In this document: positions 12,646-21,439 of the stretch, in pieces
Numbering within the stretch: the stretch's first letter is position 1
Layout of the letters: each line of letters starts with the position of its first letter
DNA from: Deinococcus sp. QL22
GTDB taxonomy: Bacteria; Deinococcota; Deinococci; Deinococcales; Deinococcaceae
Direction of reading: 5' to 3'
Length of the DNA stretch: 64,000 bases
Assembly: GCF_023370075.1 (NCBI RefSeq)
Contig: NZ_CP097149.1
Location: forward strand, 1,198,001-1,262,000
Program-made: the position numbers and the translations under genes
The notes under the pieces: generated by a model
The model's input: only the letters and a program-made list of their open reading frames with translations
The model's database searches: none
Told to the model about the DNA's origin: nothing

Positions 12646-13754
12646 AGGCTGCCCATTCAAAGCGGGACTGGGCGCGGGTTTATCGTTCGGTAGCCCTGGG
12701 ATTCATCGTGAGCAAACTGGTGGTGATGGCGGTCAATGCCGTGACCTTTCCGCGCCTGCGGCCCCGATCCCTGCCTGCGGGCGGCCCCCGCGTCTCTATT
12801 CTGATTCCGGCACGCAACGAGGCCCACAACCTGCCGCGCACGCTGCCCGGTGTGGTGGCGCAGGGCGCACACGAAGTCCTGATTCTGGATGACCACAGCA
12901 CCGACGGCACGGGCGAACTGGCGTGCCGACTGGGGGCGCGGGTCATTCGGGGCGAGGATTTGCCGGAAGGCTGGTTCGGCAAACCCTGGGCCTGCGACCA
13001 ACTGGCCCGCGCTGCCACGGGCGACATCCTGATTTTTACCGACGCCGACGTGACCTGGGGGCCGGGGGCGCTGGGCGCGGTGGTGCATCAACTGGAAGCC
13101 AGCGGGGCCGACCTGCTCAGTGCCCTGCCCAAGCAGGACAACCAGACGCCCGGCGAGCGCCTGCTGACGCCGTTGGTGGATCTGGTGGTGCTGTCGTATC
13201 TGCCCTACCCGGTGCTGAGCCTGCCTTTTCCGGCTGCGAGTGCGGCCAACGGGCAACTGATGGCCTTCCGGCGAGATACCTTCGAGCGGGCGGGCGGCTA
13301 CCGTCTGGTCAAAAACGAGGTGCTGGAAGATACCCTGCTGGCCTCCCGCCTCAAGGCGCAGGGGGGGAGGCTCGCTATGGCGCTGGGCGGCGACTGCATC
13401 GGCGTGCGGATGTATTCCTCGTACCCGGAATCGGTGCGCGGCTTCGGTAAGAATTCGCTGCCGCTGCACCTCAACTCCCGCGCCCTGATGACGGTGGCCC
13501 TCGCCGGACATCTGGCGGTGTACACGCTGCCCTGGCTGCTGCCATCAAGTTCATCTGGATTGGCCGCTCTGCGCCTGCTCCGGTTCGCGGGCCTGCTGGA
13601 ACGCCCGCTGACCAACCTGCTCACAGGCCGACGCAAGCCTGCAGATTTGGCCGAAGGCTTGCTGGGGCCAGTGACGCCGCTGTTGGCCGTGCCCGTGTAT
13701 CTTCGCGCTATGCGGCGGCGGGTGACTTGGAAGGGACGGGCGTACAGGCAATGA
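12642..13754 (+). CDS. Family 2 glycosyltransferase, CruG-like
   Basis: 370 residues. One N-terminal hydrophobic segment precedes a GT-A domain: [28 protein letters not shown] and FTDADV (the DXD-type metal site), then [14 protein letters not shown]. Two or three hydrophobic C-terminal segments follow, so it is membrane anchored. CruG enzymes glycosylate the hydroxyl created after CruF acts. It overlaps the acyltransferase by four bases. The symbol is withheld because the sugar and acceptor are not provable here. Confidence 0.82.
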   Translation: MKAAHSKRDWARVYRSVALGFIVSKLVVMAVNAVTFPRLRPRSLPAGGPRVSILIPARNEAHNLPRTLPGVVAQGAHEVLILDDHSTDGTGELACRLGARVIRGEDLPEGWFGKPWACDQLARAATGDILIFTDADVTWGPGALGAVVHQLEASGADLLSALPKQDNQTPGERLLTPLVDLVVLSYLPYPVLSLPFPAASAANGQLMAFRRDTFERAGGYRLVKNEVLEDTLLASRLKAQGGRLAMALGGDCIGVRMYSSYPESVRGFGKNSLPLHLNSRALMTVALAGHLAVYTLPWLLPSSSSGLAALRLLRFAGLLERPLTNLLTGRRKPADLAEGLLGPVTPLLAVPVYLRAMRRRVTWKGRAYRQ

Positions 13755-13827
13755 GGTACACCTTTCATCGTAATCGGAAGGCAACAACACTTCCCTCTCC
13801 CCCCCACGATCCGCGTTCCAGGCGGCC

Positions 13828-15246
13828 ATGACGCCCAAACACGTCATCGTCATCGGTTCCGGCTTCTCGGGCCTGGCCGCTGCCCTGCGCCTGGCGGGTG
13901 CGGGCGTGCGCGTGACCGTGCTGGACAGCCTAGACCGTCCCGGTGGCAAGGCGGCACTGGGCTATCGGGAGTTTTCCAGCGGGCCAACGGTGGTCACCAT
14001 GCCGCACTTGTTCCGGGCACTGCACGAGCGCGTGGAGTTGCCCCTGCCGGGGCTGACTGCAGCGCGGCCCACCACCACCTACCACTACGACAGCGGTACG
14101 GTAAAGGGCCGTACCTTTGCCCCCGAAGCCGTCCGCGTGGCGGGCCTGGACTCCACGTTGGAGCAACTGAGCAAGCGCGAGGCACACAGCTACAAGCGTC
14201 TGCTGAAAGCGTCCCGGCAGATGTACGAGGACGCCGCGCCCACCTTCATTTTTGGGCCGCCACCGGGCAAACTGGCGCTGGGCCGCTACGCCCTGACCCG
14301 TGGAGCGCGGGCCGCACCCTGGGCGAAACTGGCGCAGTACGTGAGGAGTGGGCCGCTGCTAACGCCGTTCTGGTTGCGCTTTGCCACTTACCTTGGGGCC
14401 GACCCGTACCGCGCTCCTGCTGTGCTGCACAACATCGCCTGGGTAGAACTGGGTTACGGCGTCTGGCATCTGGAAGGTGGGCTGGGCCAGTTGGCCGAGA
14501 CGTTACGCGACAAAGCAGAGGCGCTGGGCGTGCAGTTCGAGTACGGCACCACCGTCACTCACCTGATCAAGCACGGCGGGCGGGTGCTGGGCGCACATAC
14601 CAACCGGGGCGCGGTGGCTGCCGACGGCTGGATCAGCGCCGCAGACCGCGCACTGACGCGGCAATGGCTGGGGCTGGGGGCCGAAACCACCGCACGCGGC
14701 GTCAGCGGATTTGCCCTGCAACTGCGCCTGAAGGCCCACGCGGGCCAGTCTCACCACGTCTTTTTTCCGGAACGCTACGCCCGCGAGTGGGCCGACATCC
14801 GCGCTGGACGGCTGCCCACCGACCCCACGTTGTACCTTCACACCGATGGCAGGCAGGCCTTCTTGCTGGTGAATGCCCCACCGCGCCCAGAGATTGCCAC
14901 CGACCCACACGGCTACGGCGCGTTCCTGCTGCAACAGCTTGGGCCGCGTTTTCCGGCCCACCTGCCCCCGCTGGAGGTGGACGAATGGCTGCCCCTCTCC
15001 CCTGCCGATTACGCCCGGACTGCCGTGGGCGGCGCACTGTATGGCCGCGCCCCACACGGGCTGACGGGCAGCCTGCGCCCCGGCTGGACATTGCCGCAGG
15101 CCCGCAACTTGCGGCAGGTGGGCGGCACGGTGCATCCCGGCGGCGGTGTGCCTTTATCTGTCCTGAGCGGCTGGAACGGTGCGGGCGACCTGCTGGGCCT
15201 GCCTTACGACGACCTTGGTGGAAAGGCGGCGCTGGATGAGGACTGA
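13828..15246 (+). CDS. crtD: CrtD-like carotenoid desaturase (FAD dependent)
   Basis: 472 residues with VIVIGSGFSGLAAALRLAG at the N-terminus (FAD) and a VGGTVHPGGGVPLSVLSG C-terminal block typical of CrtI/CrtD desaturases. Together with CruF, CrtO and a P450 it most likely carries out the C3',4' desaturation of the hydroxylated end of the carotenoid. A phytoene desaturase role cannot be ruled out from sequence alone. Its last 11 bases overlap the downstream P450 start. Confidence 0.8.
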   Translation: MTPKHVIVIGSGFSGLAAALRLAGAGVRVTVLDSLDRPGGKAALGYREFSSGPTVVTMPHLFRALHERVELPLPGLTAARPTTTYHYDSGTVKGRTFAPEAVRVAGLDSTLEQLSKREAHSYKRLLKASRQMYEDAAPTFIFGPPPGKLALGRYALTRGARAAPWAKLAQYVRSGPLLTPFWLRFATYLGADPYRAPAVLHNIAWVELGYGVWHLEGGLGQLAETLRDKAEALGVQFEYGTTVTHLIKHGGRVLGAHTNRGAVAADGWISAADRALTRQWLGLGAETTARGVSGFALQLRLKAHAGQSHHVFFPERYAREWADIRAGRLPTDPTLYLHTDGRQAFLLVNAPPRPEIATDPHGYGAFLLQQLGPRFPAHLPPLEVDEWLPLSPADYARTAVGGALYGRAPHGLTGSLRPGWTLPQARNLRQVGGTVHPGGGVPLSVLSGWNGAGDLLGLPYDDLGGKAALDED

Positions 15247-16411
15247 CCTCTCGGCGTTGCCCGAACCGCCCACCCGCCCCGGCAACGGTCACCTGCAAGA
15301 CTGGGCGCTGCACCCGCTGGCCCTGATCGAAGACGGCGCGACAAGGAGCGCAGCGGGCGGCCTATTCCGGTTGCGGCTGGGCATCCCGGCGGTGGTGGGG
15401 TTCAGTCCAGCGTGGAACCGGGCGCTCCTGACCGATCTGCACACCTTTCGCAGCGCCGGAAGCTTCTCCAAAGTGGTGCCCTATCTGGCAGGCGGCGTGA
15501 TCCTTACCGACGCGCCCGCCCACGCCCCCCGGCGCGGCATGGTAAATCCGGGCTTCGGCAAACGCCACATGGAAACCTTGCGCGAACGGGTGCGGTCCGT
15601 CCTGCCCGCGATCCCCAGCGGAGAATGGGACGCGCTGGCCTGGGCCGATGCCGCCGCGCTGAACATGCTCAACGCGGCGTACTTCAGCGGCGAGTTCGAT
15701 TCCCAGTTGTTGCACGCGTTTCTGGCCCCGCTGCGCCACCCTTTTCCTATTCCGGCCCTGCCGCGCCCGCTGCTGTTTGCGCGTGTAGATGCGGAACTGC
15801 GGCGGCTGGCCCACAAGCGCCTGACCACTGGCGGTGGCGATGATCTGTTGGCGTTGCTGGCCCCCCTTCCCGGCGGGCTGGAAGAAACGCGGGTCAGCCT
15901 CGCGGCGGGCCACGACACCACCACGCACGCGCTGGCCTGGGCGGTGTGGCACCTGGCGTACAGCCCCGAATGGCACACACCCGCCGACCACCCCGCCGTC
16001 CTCAAAGAAGTCCTGCGCCTGTATCCCCCCGGCTGGATGGGCAGCCGCCGCCTGTCGCGCGATCTGCGCTGGACAACCTCGGACGGTCAGAGCGTGCGCC
16101 TGCCACGCGGCACGCTGGCGCTGTACAGCCCCTACCTGAGTGGCCGGGACGTGGCACTCTGGCCCCATGCAGGCGAATTCCGGCCCCAGCGGTGGCAGGC
16201 CGCGCCGCCCGCGTGGGCATATCTGCCCTTTGGCGGCGGCGAGCGCATCTGTCTGGGCATGCATCTGGCGCACCTGATGATCCTGGAAGCCTTGGCGACC
16301 CTGCCCGCGCTGGAACCTGTGCGCGGCAAAGCTACCCCCCGCCCCGGTGTGACTTTGGGGCCAGCAGGCCCGCTGGTGGTACGGGAGCGGCTGAAGCATC
16401 GGTCTGCATAA
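15236..16411 (+). CDS. Cytochrome P450, probable carotenoid ring hydroxylase
   Basis: 391 residues from the ATG overlapping crtD. I-helix AAGHDTTTH, ExxR in KEVLRLYPP and heme loop FGGGERICLG are all intact. In Deinococcus a CYP287-family enzyme hydroxylates C2 of the beta-ionone ring of deinoxanthin; position at the end of this cluster makes that the best hypothesis. It is not similar to the P450 at 1952-3208 beyond the shared motifs. A terminator with a TTCG loop follows. Confidence 0.88.
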   Translation: MRTDLSALPEPPTRPGNGHLQDWALHPLALIEDGATRSAAGGLFRLRLGIPAVVGFSPAWNRALLTDLHTFRSAGSFSKVVPYLAGGVILTDAPAHAPRRGMVNPGFGKRHMETLRERVRSVLPAIPSGEWDALAWADAAALNMLNAAYFSGEFDSQLLHAFLAPLRHPFPIPALPRPLLFARVDAELRRLAHKRLTTGGGDDLLALLAPLPGGLEETRVSLAAGHDTTTHALAWAVWHLAYSPEWHTPADHPAVLKEVLRLYPPGWMGSRRLSRDLRWTTSDGQSVRLPRGTLALYSPYLSGRDVALWPHAGEFRPQRWQAAPPAWAYLPFGGGERICLGMHLAHLMILEALATLPALEPVRGKATPRPGVTLGPAGPLVVRERLKHRSA

Positions 16412-16451
16412 TTTGACTTACCCTGCATACCGCGCTATATTTCCCCCTATC

Positions 16452-16476
16452 AGCGTCCTTCGGGGCGCTCTCTTTA
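16452..16476 (+). terminator. Terminator after the carotenoid cluster
   Basis: 7-bp stem AGCGTCC / GGGCGCT closed by a TTCG tetraloop and followed by CTCTTTATT. Confidence 0.7.
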
Positions 16477-16522
16477 TTGATGGTGAGCGTGACGAAGTGA
16501 GCGAAGCGATTGCTTTTCTGAG

Positions 16523-16557
16523 ACCCTCGACCCTTAGACCACCCCTACACTGCCCCC
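16523..16557 (+). promoter_or_regulatory. grpB promoter and CCCTTAGACC-type tract
   Basis: TACACT (16546-16551) lies 6 bases before the ATG, a leaderless arrangement. Just upstream is ACCCTCGACCCTTAGACC (16523-16540), a tract that recurs in several intergenic regions of this window. Confidence 0.6.
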
Positions 16558-17103
16558 ATGACACTCGGACTCAAGCGCGGAACTGTTGCTCTGCAGCCCT
16601 CATCAGCCGAGTATCCCGCGCTGTTTGAAGAAGAACGGGCCAGAGTCCGGCAGGCGCTTGGTGCGTTGGCTTTAGACATTCAGCATGTGGGCAGCACCAG
16701 CATTCCTGGCCTGGCAGGCAAACCCATTCTCGACCTCGCGGTGGGCATCCAGAACACAGCGCAGATGGACGCCTGCATTTCGCCCCTACAAGCCATCGGC
16801 TACACGTCTTTTGATGACCGGGAAGGCTGGGGCGAATACTTTTTTGCCAAGGGTGACGACGAGGCCCGCACGCATTACATCCATCTGCTGCCCATCAGTC
16901 ACCCGAAATGGGCAGAATATCTACTGTTTCGGGATGTGTTGCGGCGGCAGCCCGACCTGCGCGACAAATACAATCAGATCAAAGCGGCGCTGGCTGAGGC
17001 ACACGGAAACAACCGCAGACAGTACACAGCCCAAAAGGGAATTTTCGTGCAGCGCGTGTTGGCAGAGTTTGGCCCCACTGCGCCTGCTAGCCTGCGCCCA
17101 TGA
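16558..17103 (+). CDS. GrpB family (UPF0157) nucleotidyltransferase-fold protein
   Basis: 181 residues. HVGSTSIPGLAGKPILDLAV is the hallmark of the GrpB family, which has a nucleotidyltransferase-like fold; NRRQYTAQKGIFV is the conserved end. The biochemical substrate is unknown in general, although some relatives are fused to CoaE. It overlaps bshB1 by four bases. Confidence 0.9.
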   Translation: MTLGLKRGTVALQPSSAEYPALFEEERARVRQALGALALDIQHVGSTSIPGLAGKPILDLAVGIQNTAQMDACISPLQAIGYTSFDDREGWGEYFFAKGDDEARTHYIHLLPISHPKWAEYLLFRDVLRRQPDLRDKYNQIKAALAEAHGNNRRQYTAQKGIFVQRVLAEFGPTAPASLRP

Positions 17104-17828
17104 CCCCTTCCACCTCTCCTTTTGAAACCGTGTACGGCGCGGTGCAGCCCCTCGATTGGCTGTGCCTCGCCCCTCACCCCGACGACGCCGAAATTGGCGC
17201 GGGCGGCACGCTGATTCGGTTGGCGCGGGCCGGGCAGGCGGTGGGCGTGCTGGAACTGTCGCGGGGCGAGAGCGGCACGCAGGGCACACCGCAGGAGCGG
17301 GCGGCAGAGTGCGTGGCTGCCGCCGAAATCATGGGGCTGGCCTGGCGTGGGCAACTGGGCCTGCCTGACGGCGGATTGGCCGATACCCCCGCCGGAGCGC
17401 AGGCGTTGGCCGCCACCTTGCGGGCAGTGCGGCCCCGCGTGCTGGTGGTGCCGCACCACGCTGACCGCCACCCCGACCACTTCGGCACCTATTCGCTTGC
17501 CAAACGCGCCGTGCATCTGGCTGCGCTGAAAAAAGCCAATGTAGCGGGCGACCCCCACCGCGTGTCCCGTGTGCTGCTGTATCAGGGCAACGCCGATATT
17601 CGGGCCAATCTGCTGGTCGACGTGGGCGCTGTGATCGCCGACTGGGAAGCCGCCATCCGCGCCCACACCAGCCAATTCAGCGGGGCGTACATCTCGGAAA
17701 CGGTGACGCCCGAAATCATCGAGCGCCGCAAAGGACGCCTGACCTACTGGGGAACCCTGCTGCGGGTGCGCTACGCTGAGGCCTTCGAGACGGAGGAGCC
17801 GCTGTTGGTCGACCCGGAGAGGCTATAG
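17100..17828 (+). CDS. bshB1: Bacillithiol biosynthesis deacetylase, PIG-L family
   Basis: 242 residues. It removes the acetyl group from GlcNAc-malate in bacillithiol synthesis. The zinc site motif APHPDDAEIGAGG (HPDD 26-29) and HHADRHPDH (119-127) are complete. The start overlaps grpB, yet a TAGCCT box 6 bases before the ATG (17088-17093) suggests it also has its own promoter within grpB. Other PIG-L amidases are possible, but length and motif order fit BshB1. Confidence 0.88.
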   Translation: MTPSTSPFETVYGAVQPLDWLCLAPHPDDAEIGAGGTLIRLARAGQAVGVLELSRGESGTQGTPQERAAECVAAAEIMGLAWRGQLGLPDGGLADTPAGAQALAATLRAVRPRVLVVPHHADRHPDHFGTYSLAKRAVHLAALKKANVAGDPHRVSRVLLYQGNADIRANLLVDVGAVIADWEAAIRAHTSQFSGAYISETVTPEIIERRKGRLTYWGTLLRVRYAEAFETEEPLLVDPERL

Positions 17829-17881
17829 CTGGAGGGTGTGGGGAAGCAGGCTTAAAGACACACTCCTGCTGTTCTTACGCC

Positions 17882-19057
17882 CTACAACCCACTCCTTGCT
17901 TCCGCCTTGGCCCCCAACTTGCGCCCCGGCCACAGGTAGTACGCCTCGGTCAGCACGAATACCACCGCGCCGAGGCCAAACACTCCGGCTGGGCCGGCCA
18001 GTTGCCACGCCACGCCGCCCAGAATGGGGCCAATGGCATTGCCCAAACTTTCGGTCGCCATGACGGTGCCCCACGCGGCGGCGCGGTGTCCGGTGGGCAG
18101 GGTGCGGGCCACCAATCCATTCCAACCCGCTATAAATGCGCCGTAGCCCACGCCCAAGATCAGGGCCACCAAGGGCAACCGCTGCGGCAGACCGGGCAGC
18201 GCGGCCAAAGCAAAAGCCAGTGCCAACAGCAATAATCCGGGGGCGAGGGCGCGGCGGGGGTGGCTGCGGTCTGCGAGGCGTCCGGCTAACCACAGGCTCA
18301 GCCCCAAAGTTACGCCGAAGAGGATTCCGGGCAGAATCAGAGCGGGCAGCGGCAACTCCAGCCGAGCCAGCAACGGATAAATCAGCGTGATGACCAGCCC
18401 TGGCGCGAGGGTCTGGGCAAAAGCGGCAGGCAGGAGCACCCCCACCCGCGACCAGCCCGCCCAGGGGTTCCGGGCCGTTTCCGCGCCTTCTTGCCGGGGC
18501 AGATGCAGCGGCCAGAGGGAGAGAGCCAACAGCAGGGCGGCCACCTGAACGCCCAGCAGCACCGTCCACGCGGTCTCAGGGCGGGTTTGCATCAGCGGGC
18601 CGACCAGCAAAATACCCGCCAGGATAGCCGGAGTCGCCACCAGATTGCTGACCGATAACGCCCGCGCCATGCGTTCTGGCCGCGCAAACGCCTGAGACGC
18701 GCCCATGACGCCCGGCCAGAGCGCTGCATACGCCACACCCCACAAGACCCCGCCCAGCACCAGCCACGCCGGAGAAGGCGCAAAGTGCGTGCCCGCGATG
18801 ACCGCCAGGCCCAGCACCGCGCCCAAGGTCAGCAAGCGCCCCAGGCCCCAACGTTCGGTGACCAGTCCCAGCGGGCCTTTGGCGAGGGCGTCGGCCAGAT
18901 AGTGCATGCCCACCATCAGCCCGATCAGGGCCGTAGAAAAACCGAGGCTGGGGCTAGCCACAGGCAGCACCGACACCACGAAGCCTGTGCGTACCAGTTC
19001 GGACGCCAGCAGCAGCGCCAAAAGTCTCCACACAGTCAGGGGGCGCGTCCAGAGCAT
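17882..19057 (-). CDS. MFS transporter
   Basis: About 391 residues with roughly 12 hydrophobic segments and an MFS-like first loop (GMHYLADALAKGPLG and RWGLGRLLTLG). The substrate is unknown. The ATG at 19057 is preferred over one at 19078 because a perfect TACAAT box lies 8 bases before it, within the extra seven codons. It is convergent with bshB1, with no clear terminator in the 53-base gap. Confidence 0.85.
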   Translation of the reverse strand: MLWTRPLTVWRLLALLLASELVRTGFVVSVLPVASPSLGFSTALIGLMVGMHYLADALAKGPLGLVTERWGLGRLLTLGAVLGLAVIAGTHFAPSPAWLVLGGVLWGVAYAALWPGVMGASQAFARPERMARALSVSNLVATPAILAGILLVGPLMQTRPETAWTVLLGVQVAALLLALSLWPLHLPRQEGAETARNPWAGWSRVGVLLPAAFAQTLAPGLVITLIYPLLARLELPLPALILPGILFGVTLGLSLWLAGRLADRSHPRRALAPGLLLLALAFALAALPGLPQRLPLVALILGVGYGAFIAGWNGLVARTLPTGHRAAAWGTVMATESLGNAIGPILGGVAWQLAGPAGVFGLGAVVFVLTEAYYLWPGRKLGAKAEARSGL

Positions 19058-19242
19058 CAGGGGCGATTGTAGCGGCATCCACCGCAGCAGGCAGATAAAC
19101 GGCAGACCTCCGGTAAGGGAATAGTAATGACCATCTCGTTAGGCTGAGGCCAAGAAAGCTGCCAGTGCACTGAGCAGCGGTTGTTTATGCCAGCCGTTTC
19201 CCACACCCTCTAGATTCCCTGCGTCAAGGAGTTGCCCCGCCT

Positions 19243-19620
19243 ATGAGTTTGTTCGATCCCATCGATTCCGATTACCAATCGTTTCTGCTTATGGAATCCG
19301 TGGTCTTTCCGCAGGTCTTGGCGCTGCCCACACATGAATACGTACCGGAAGGCGAACTGTATACCTTCTGTTTTGCCAACGGTTACGGGGCACTGGTGGT
19401 GCGCCTAAGCGGCTATACGCTGGCCGACGCCTTTGAACTGTGTGTGCTGGACTGCACGCAGCAGCCGCCCGAGCCCACCTTCTGCACACCGGTAGCCGCC
19501 AGCGTATTGCCGGGCCTGTCGCATGAAGCGGTGGCGCAGTTGTTGGTGCAGGCCGAACAGTTGCCCAGCCACCCGGCCCTGTTGCAGGCGCAAATGTCGC
19601 TGCTGGCTGAAGTTTTTTAG
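19243..19620 (+). CDS. Small hypothetical protein
   Basis: 125 residues, acidic, with no signal peptide or membrane segment. AAGGAG precedes the ATG at a good distance. Not recognised. The central part (FCFANGYGALVVRLSGYTL) looks like beta strands and the end is helical with several Leu residues. It lies between a divergent MFS gene and a repeat. Confidence 0.65.
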   Translation: MSLFDPIDSDYQSFLLMESVVFPQVLALPTHEYVPEGELYTFCFANGYGALVVRLSGYTLADAFELCVLDCTQQPPEPTFCTPVAASVLPGLSHEAVAQLLVQAEQLPSHPALLQAQMSLLAEVF

Positions 19621-19631
19621 GGGCAATGTAG

Positions 19632-19935
19632 GGCGGTCTAAGGGTCTAAGGAAGGCTGGGGCAATTGCTGCGCTCATTCACCCCCTCCCAACCTCCCCCT
19701 CAAGGTGGAGGAGCTAAAAGCCACCACACCGCCGCCTCAAACCGTTCCCGCCCACATCCGTGTGAGGCCGTCGTCCACGCAGTGGGCGGGCCAATTCCAT
19801 CTTAAAGATGACTGGCGATTCCGCTTCAAATGAACGATCTAGCCGAGTATGGACGCGACAAGATCAATCCTCCTCAGCGGAGCGACAAACTCCCCTGACC
19901 CCTTTGGGAGCGGGGGGTGGGGGAAGACCTAGCAG
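19632..19935 (+). repeat. Dispersed mosaic repeat, copy C
   Basis: Fills the 409-base space before hen1. It begins with GGTCTAAGGGTCTAAGG (19635-19651), then GCTGCGCTCATT, then a CCTCCC-rich part, ATCCGTGTGAGGCCGTCGT, GACTGGCGATTC (19810-19821) and CAAGATCAATCCTCC, ending in a G-rich run. The first 80 bases also match 45385-45460; the second part matches copies A and B. Confidence 0.85.
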
Positions 19936-20029
19936 CAACTCCACAACATACGAACGCATCAGCCGCTTGGCAGAGGCGCAGGCCGCAGCAGACTGTTAGG
20001 CTGACCCGCAGAGGAGAATCGACCCCGCC

Positions 20030-21436
20030 GTGCTGCTGACCCTGACGCTGACCCAACCCGCTGTATCTGACGCTGCCCAAGCCGATCCCCTCCAGCCCGC
20101 TTCCGACCTCGGATTCCTGCTGCACAAGCACCCGGAGCGCGTGCAAACGCAAACGCTGTCGTTTGGTACGGCGTCGGTGTTCTATCCGCAGGTGTCGGCC
20201 CAGTGCACCACGGCGGCCCTGTTGCTGGAAGTCGATCCGGTGGCCCTGTCCCGCACGGCCCGCCCCGGCGAAGGTGCCCCACTCGAACCGTATGTGAATG
20301 ACCGCCCGTATGCGTCGGGAAGCTTTCTGGCGGTGGCCCTGCGCGATGCGTTCGGCACGGCGTTTACAGGCCGCAGCAAGGATCGGCAAGCGCTGGCAGA
20401 TAGGGCATTGGCCTTCTCGGTGCATCTGCCCTGCGTGACCGCACGCGGGCCGGAAGGCTTGCCAGAACGTCTGTTTGGGCCGCTGGGCTACGCGGTGCAG
20501 GCCACGCCCATTCCCCTCGACCCGCTGTATCCCGAATGGGGCGAGCGGCCTTACGTGGAGTTGAGGTTGTCAGGGCAGATCAGGCTGCGCGATCTGCTGG
20601 CCCACCTATATGTGCTGCTGCCTGTGCTGGACGGCAAACGCCACTACTTCCTGAACGAAGCCGAAGTGGACAAACTGGCACGGCACGGCACGGGCTGGCT
20701 GGACTCGCACCCGGAACGCGACCTGATTACCCGGCGCTATCTTCGCTTTGCGGCGCTGGTGCGGCAGGCCGAAGAGGGGTATTCGGAGAGCCACACGGCA
20801 GAATCAGGAGAAACCACCGCAGCTCTGCCCCGCCCTCGCCTGCACGACGAACGCCTGCAGTGGGTGGCCGAACAGGTGGCGACCAGTGGCGCGAGCACTG
20901 TCCTTGACCTTGGCTGCGGCGAAGGCAAACTGCTGCGTCTGTTGCTGGAAAGGGCTCAATTTCGGCAACTGCTGGGCATGGATGTCAGCGCCCGCGCCCT
21001 GGAGATCGCTGCCCGCCGCCTGAATCTGCGCGAACGCCCGGAACTCGCTGCCCGCGTGACACTTCTGCACGGCAGCCTCTCTTACCCCGATTCGCGCCTG
21101 AAGGGGTTTGACGCCGCCACGTTGGTCGAAGTGATAGAGCATCTGGAACCACACCAGATCGGCCCGCTGACCCGGCATGTGTTTGGGGACGCCCACCCTG
21201 GCACCGTCATCGTGACCACGCCCAACCGCGAGTACAACGCTGTGTTCGAGGATGCAGACAAGGGCATGCGACACGCCGATCACCGCTTCGAATGGACGCG
21301 GGCCGAATTTGGCGCTTGGGCAGGGGCGGCAGCCGAGGCGCACGGCTACACACTGACGCTGCACGGTTTGAGCGACACGCATCCCGACTACGGGCCGATC
21401 ACGCAGGCGGCCATATTCGTGCGCCAGAAGGGGTAG
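20030..21436 (+). CDS. hen1: Bacterial Hen1, 3' terminal RNA ribose 2'-O-methyltransferase
   Basis: 468 residues, full length. The N-terminal half (to about 265) is the bacterial Hen1-specific domain; the C-terminal half is a SAM methyltransferase with VLDLGCGEGK (291-300). The metal-site pattern EVIEHL (E367, E370, H371) and RHADHRFEWTRAEF (414-427) are diagnostic. Bacterial Hen1 methylates the 2'-OH at a break before Pnkp ligation, so the repaired RNA resists re-cleavage. The start is GTG with GAGGAG 13 bases upstream. No Pnkp kinase-phosphatase-ligase gene is adjacent; the next gene is unrelated. Confidence 0.9.
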   Translation: MLLTLTLTQPAVSDAAQADPLQPASDLGFLLHKHPERVQTQTLSFGTASVFYPQVSAQCTTAALLLEVDPVALSRTARPGEGAPLEPYVNDRPYASGSFLAVALRDAFGTAFTGRSKDRQALADRALAFSVHLPCVTARGPEGLPERLFGPLGYAVQATPIPLDPLYPEWGERPYVELRLSGQIRLRDLLAHLYVLLPVLDGKRHYFLNEAEVDKLARHGTGWLDSHPERDLITRRYLRFAALVRQAEEGYSESHTAESGETTAALPRPRLHDERLQWVAEQVATSGASTVLDLGCGEGKLLRLLLERAQFRQLLGMDVSARALEIAARRLNLRERPELAARVTLLHGSLSYPDSRLKGFDAATLVEVIEHLEPHQIGPLTRHVFGDAHPGTVIVTTPNREYNAVFEDADKGMRHADHRFEWTRAEFGAWAGAAAEAHGYTLTLHGLSDTHPDYGPITQAAIFVRQKG

Positions 21437-21439
21437 AAG

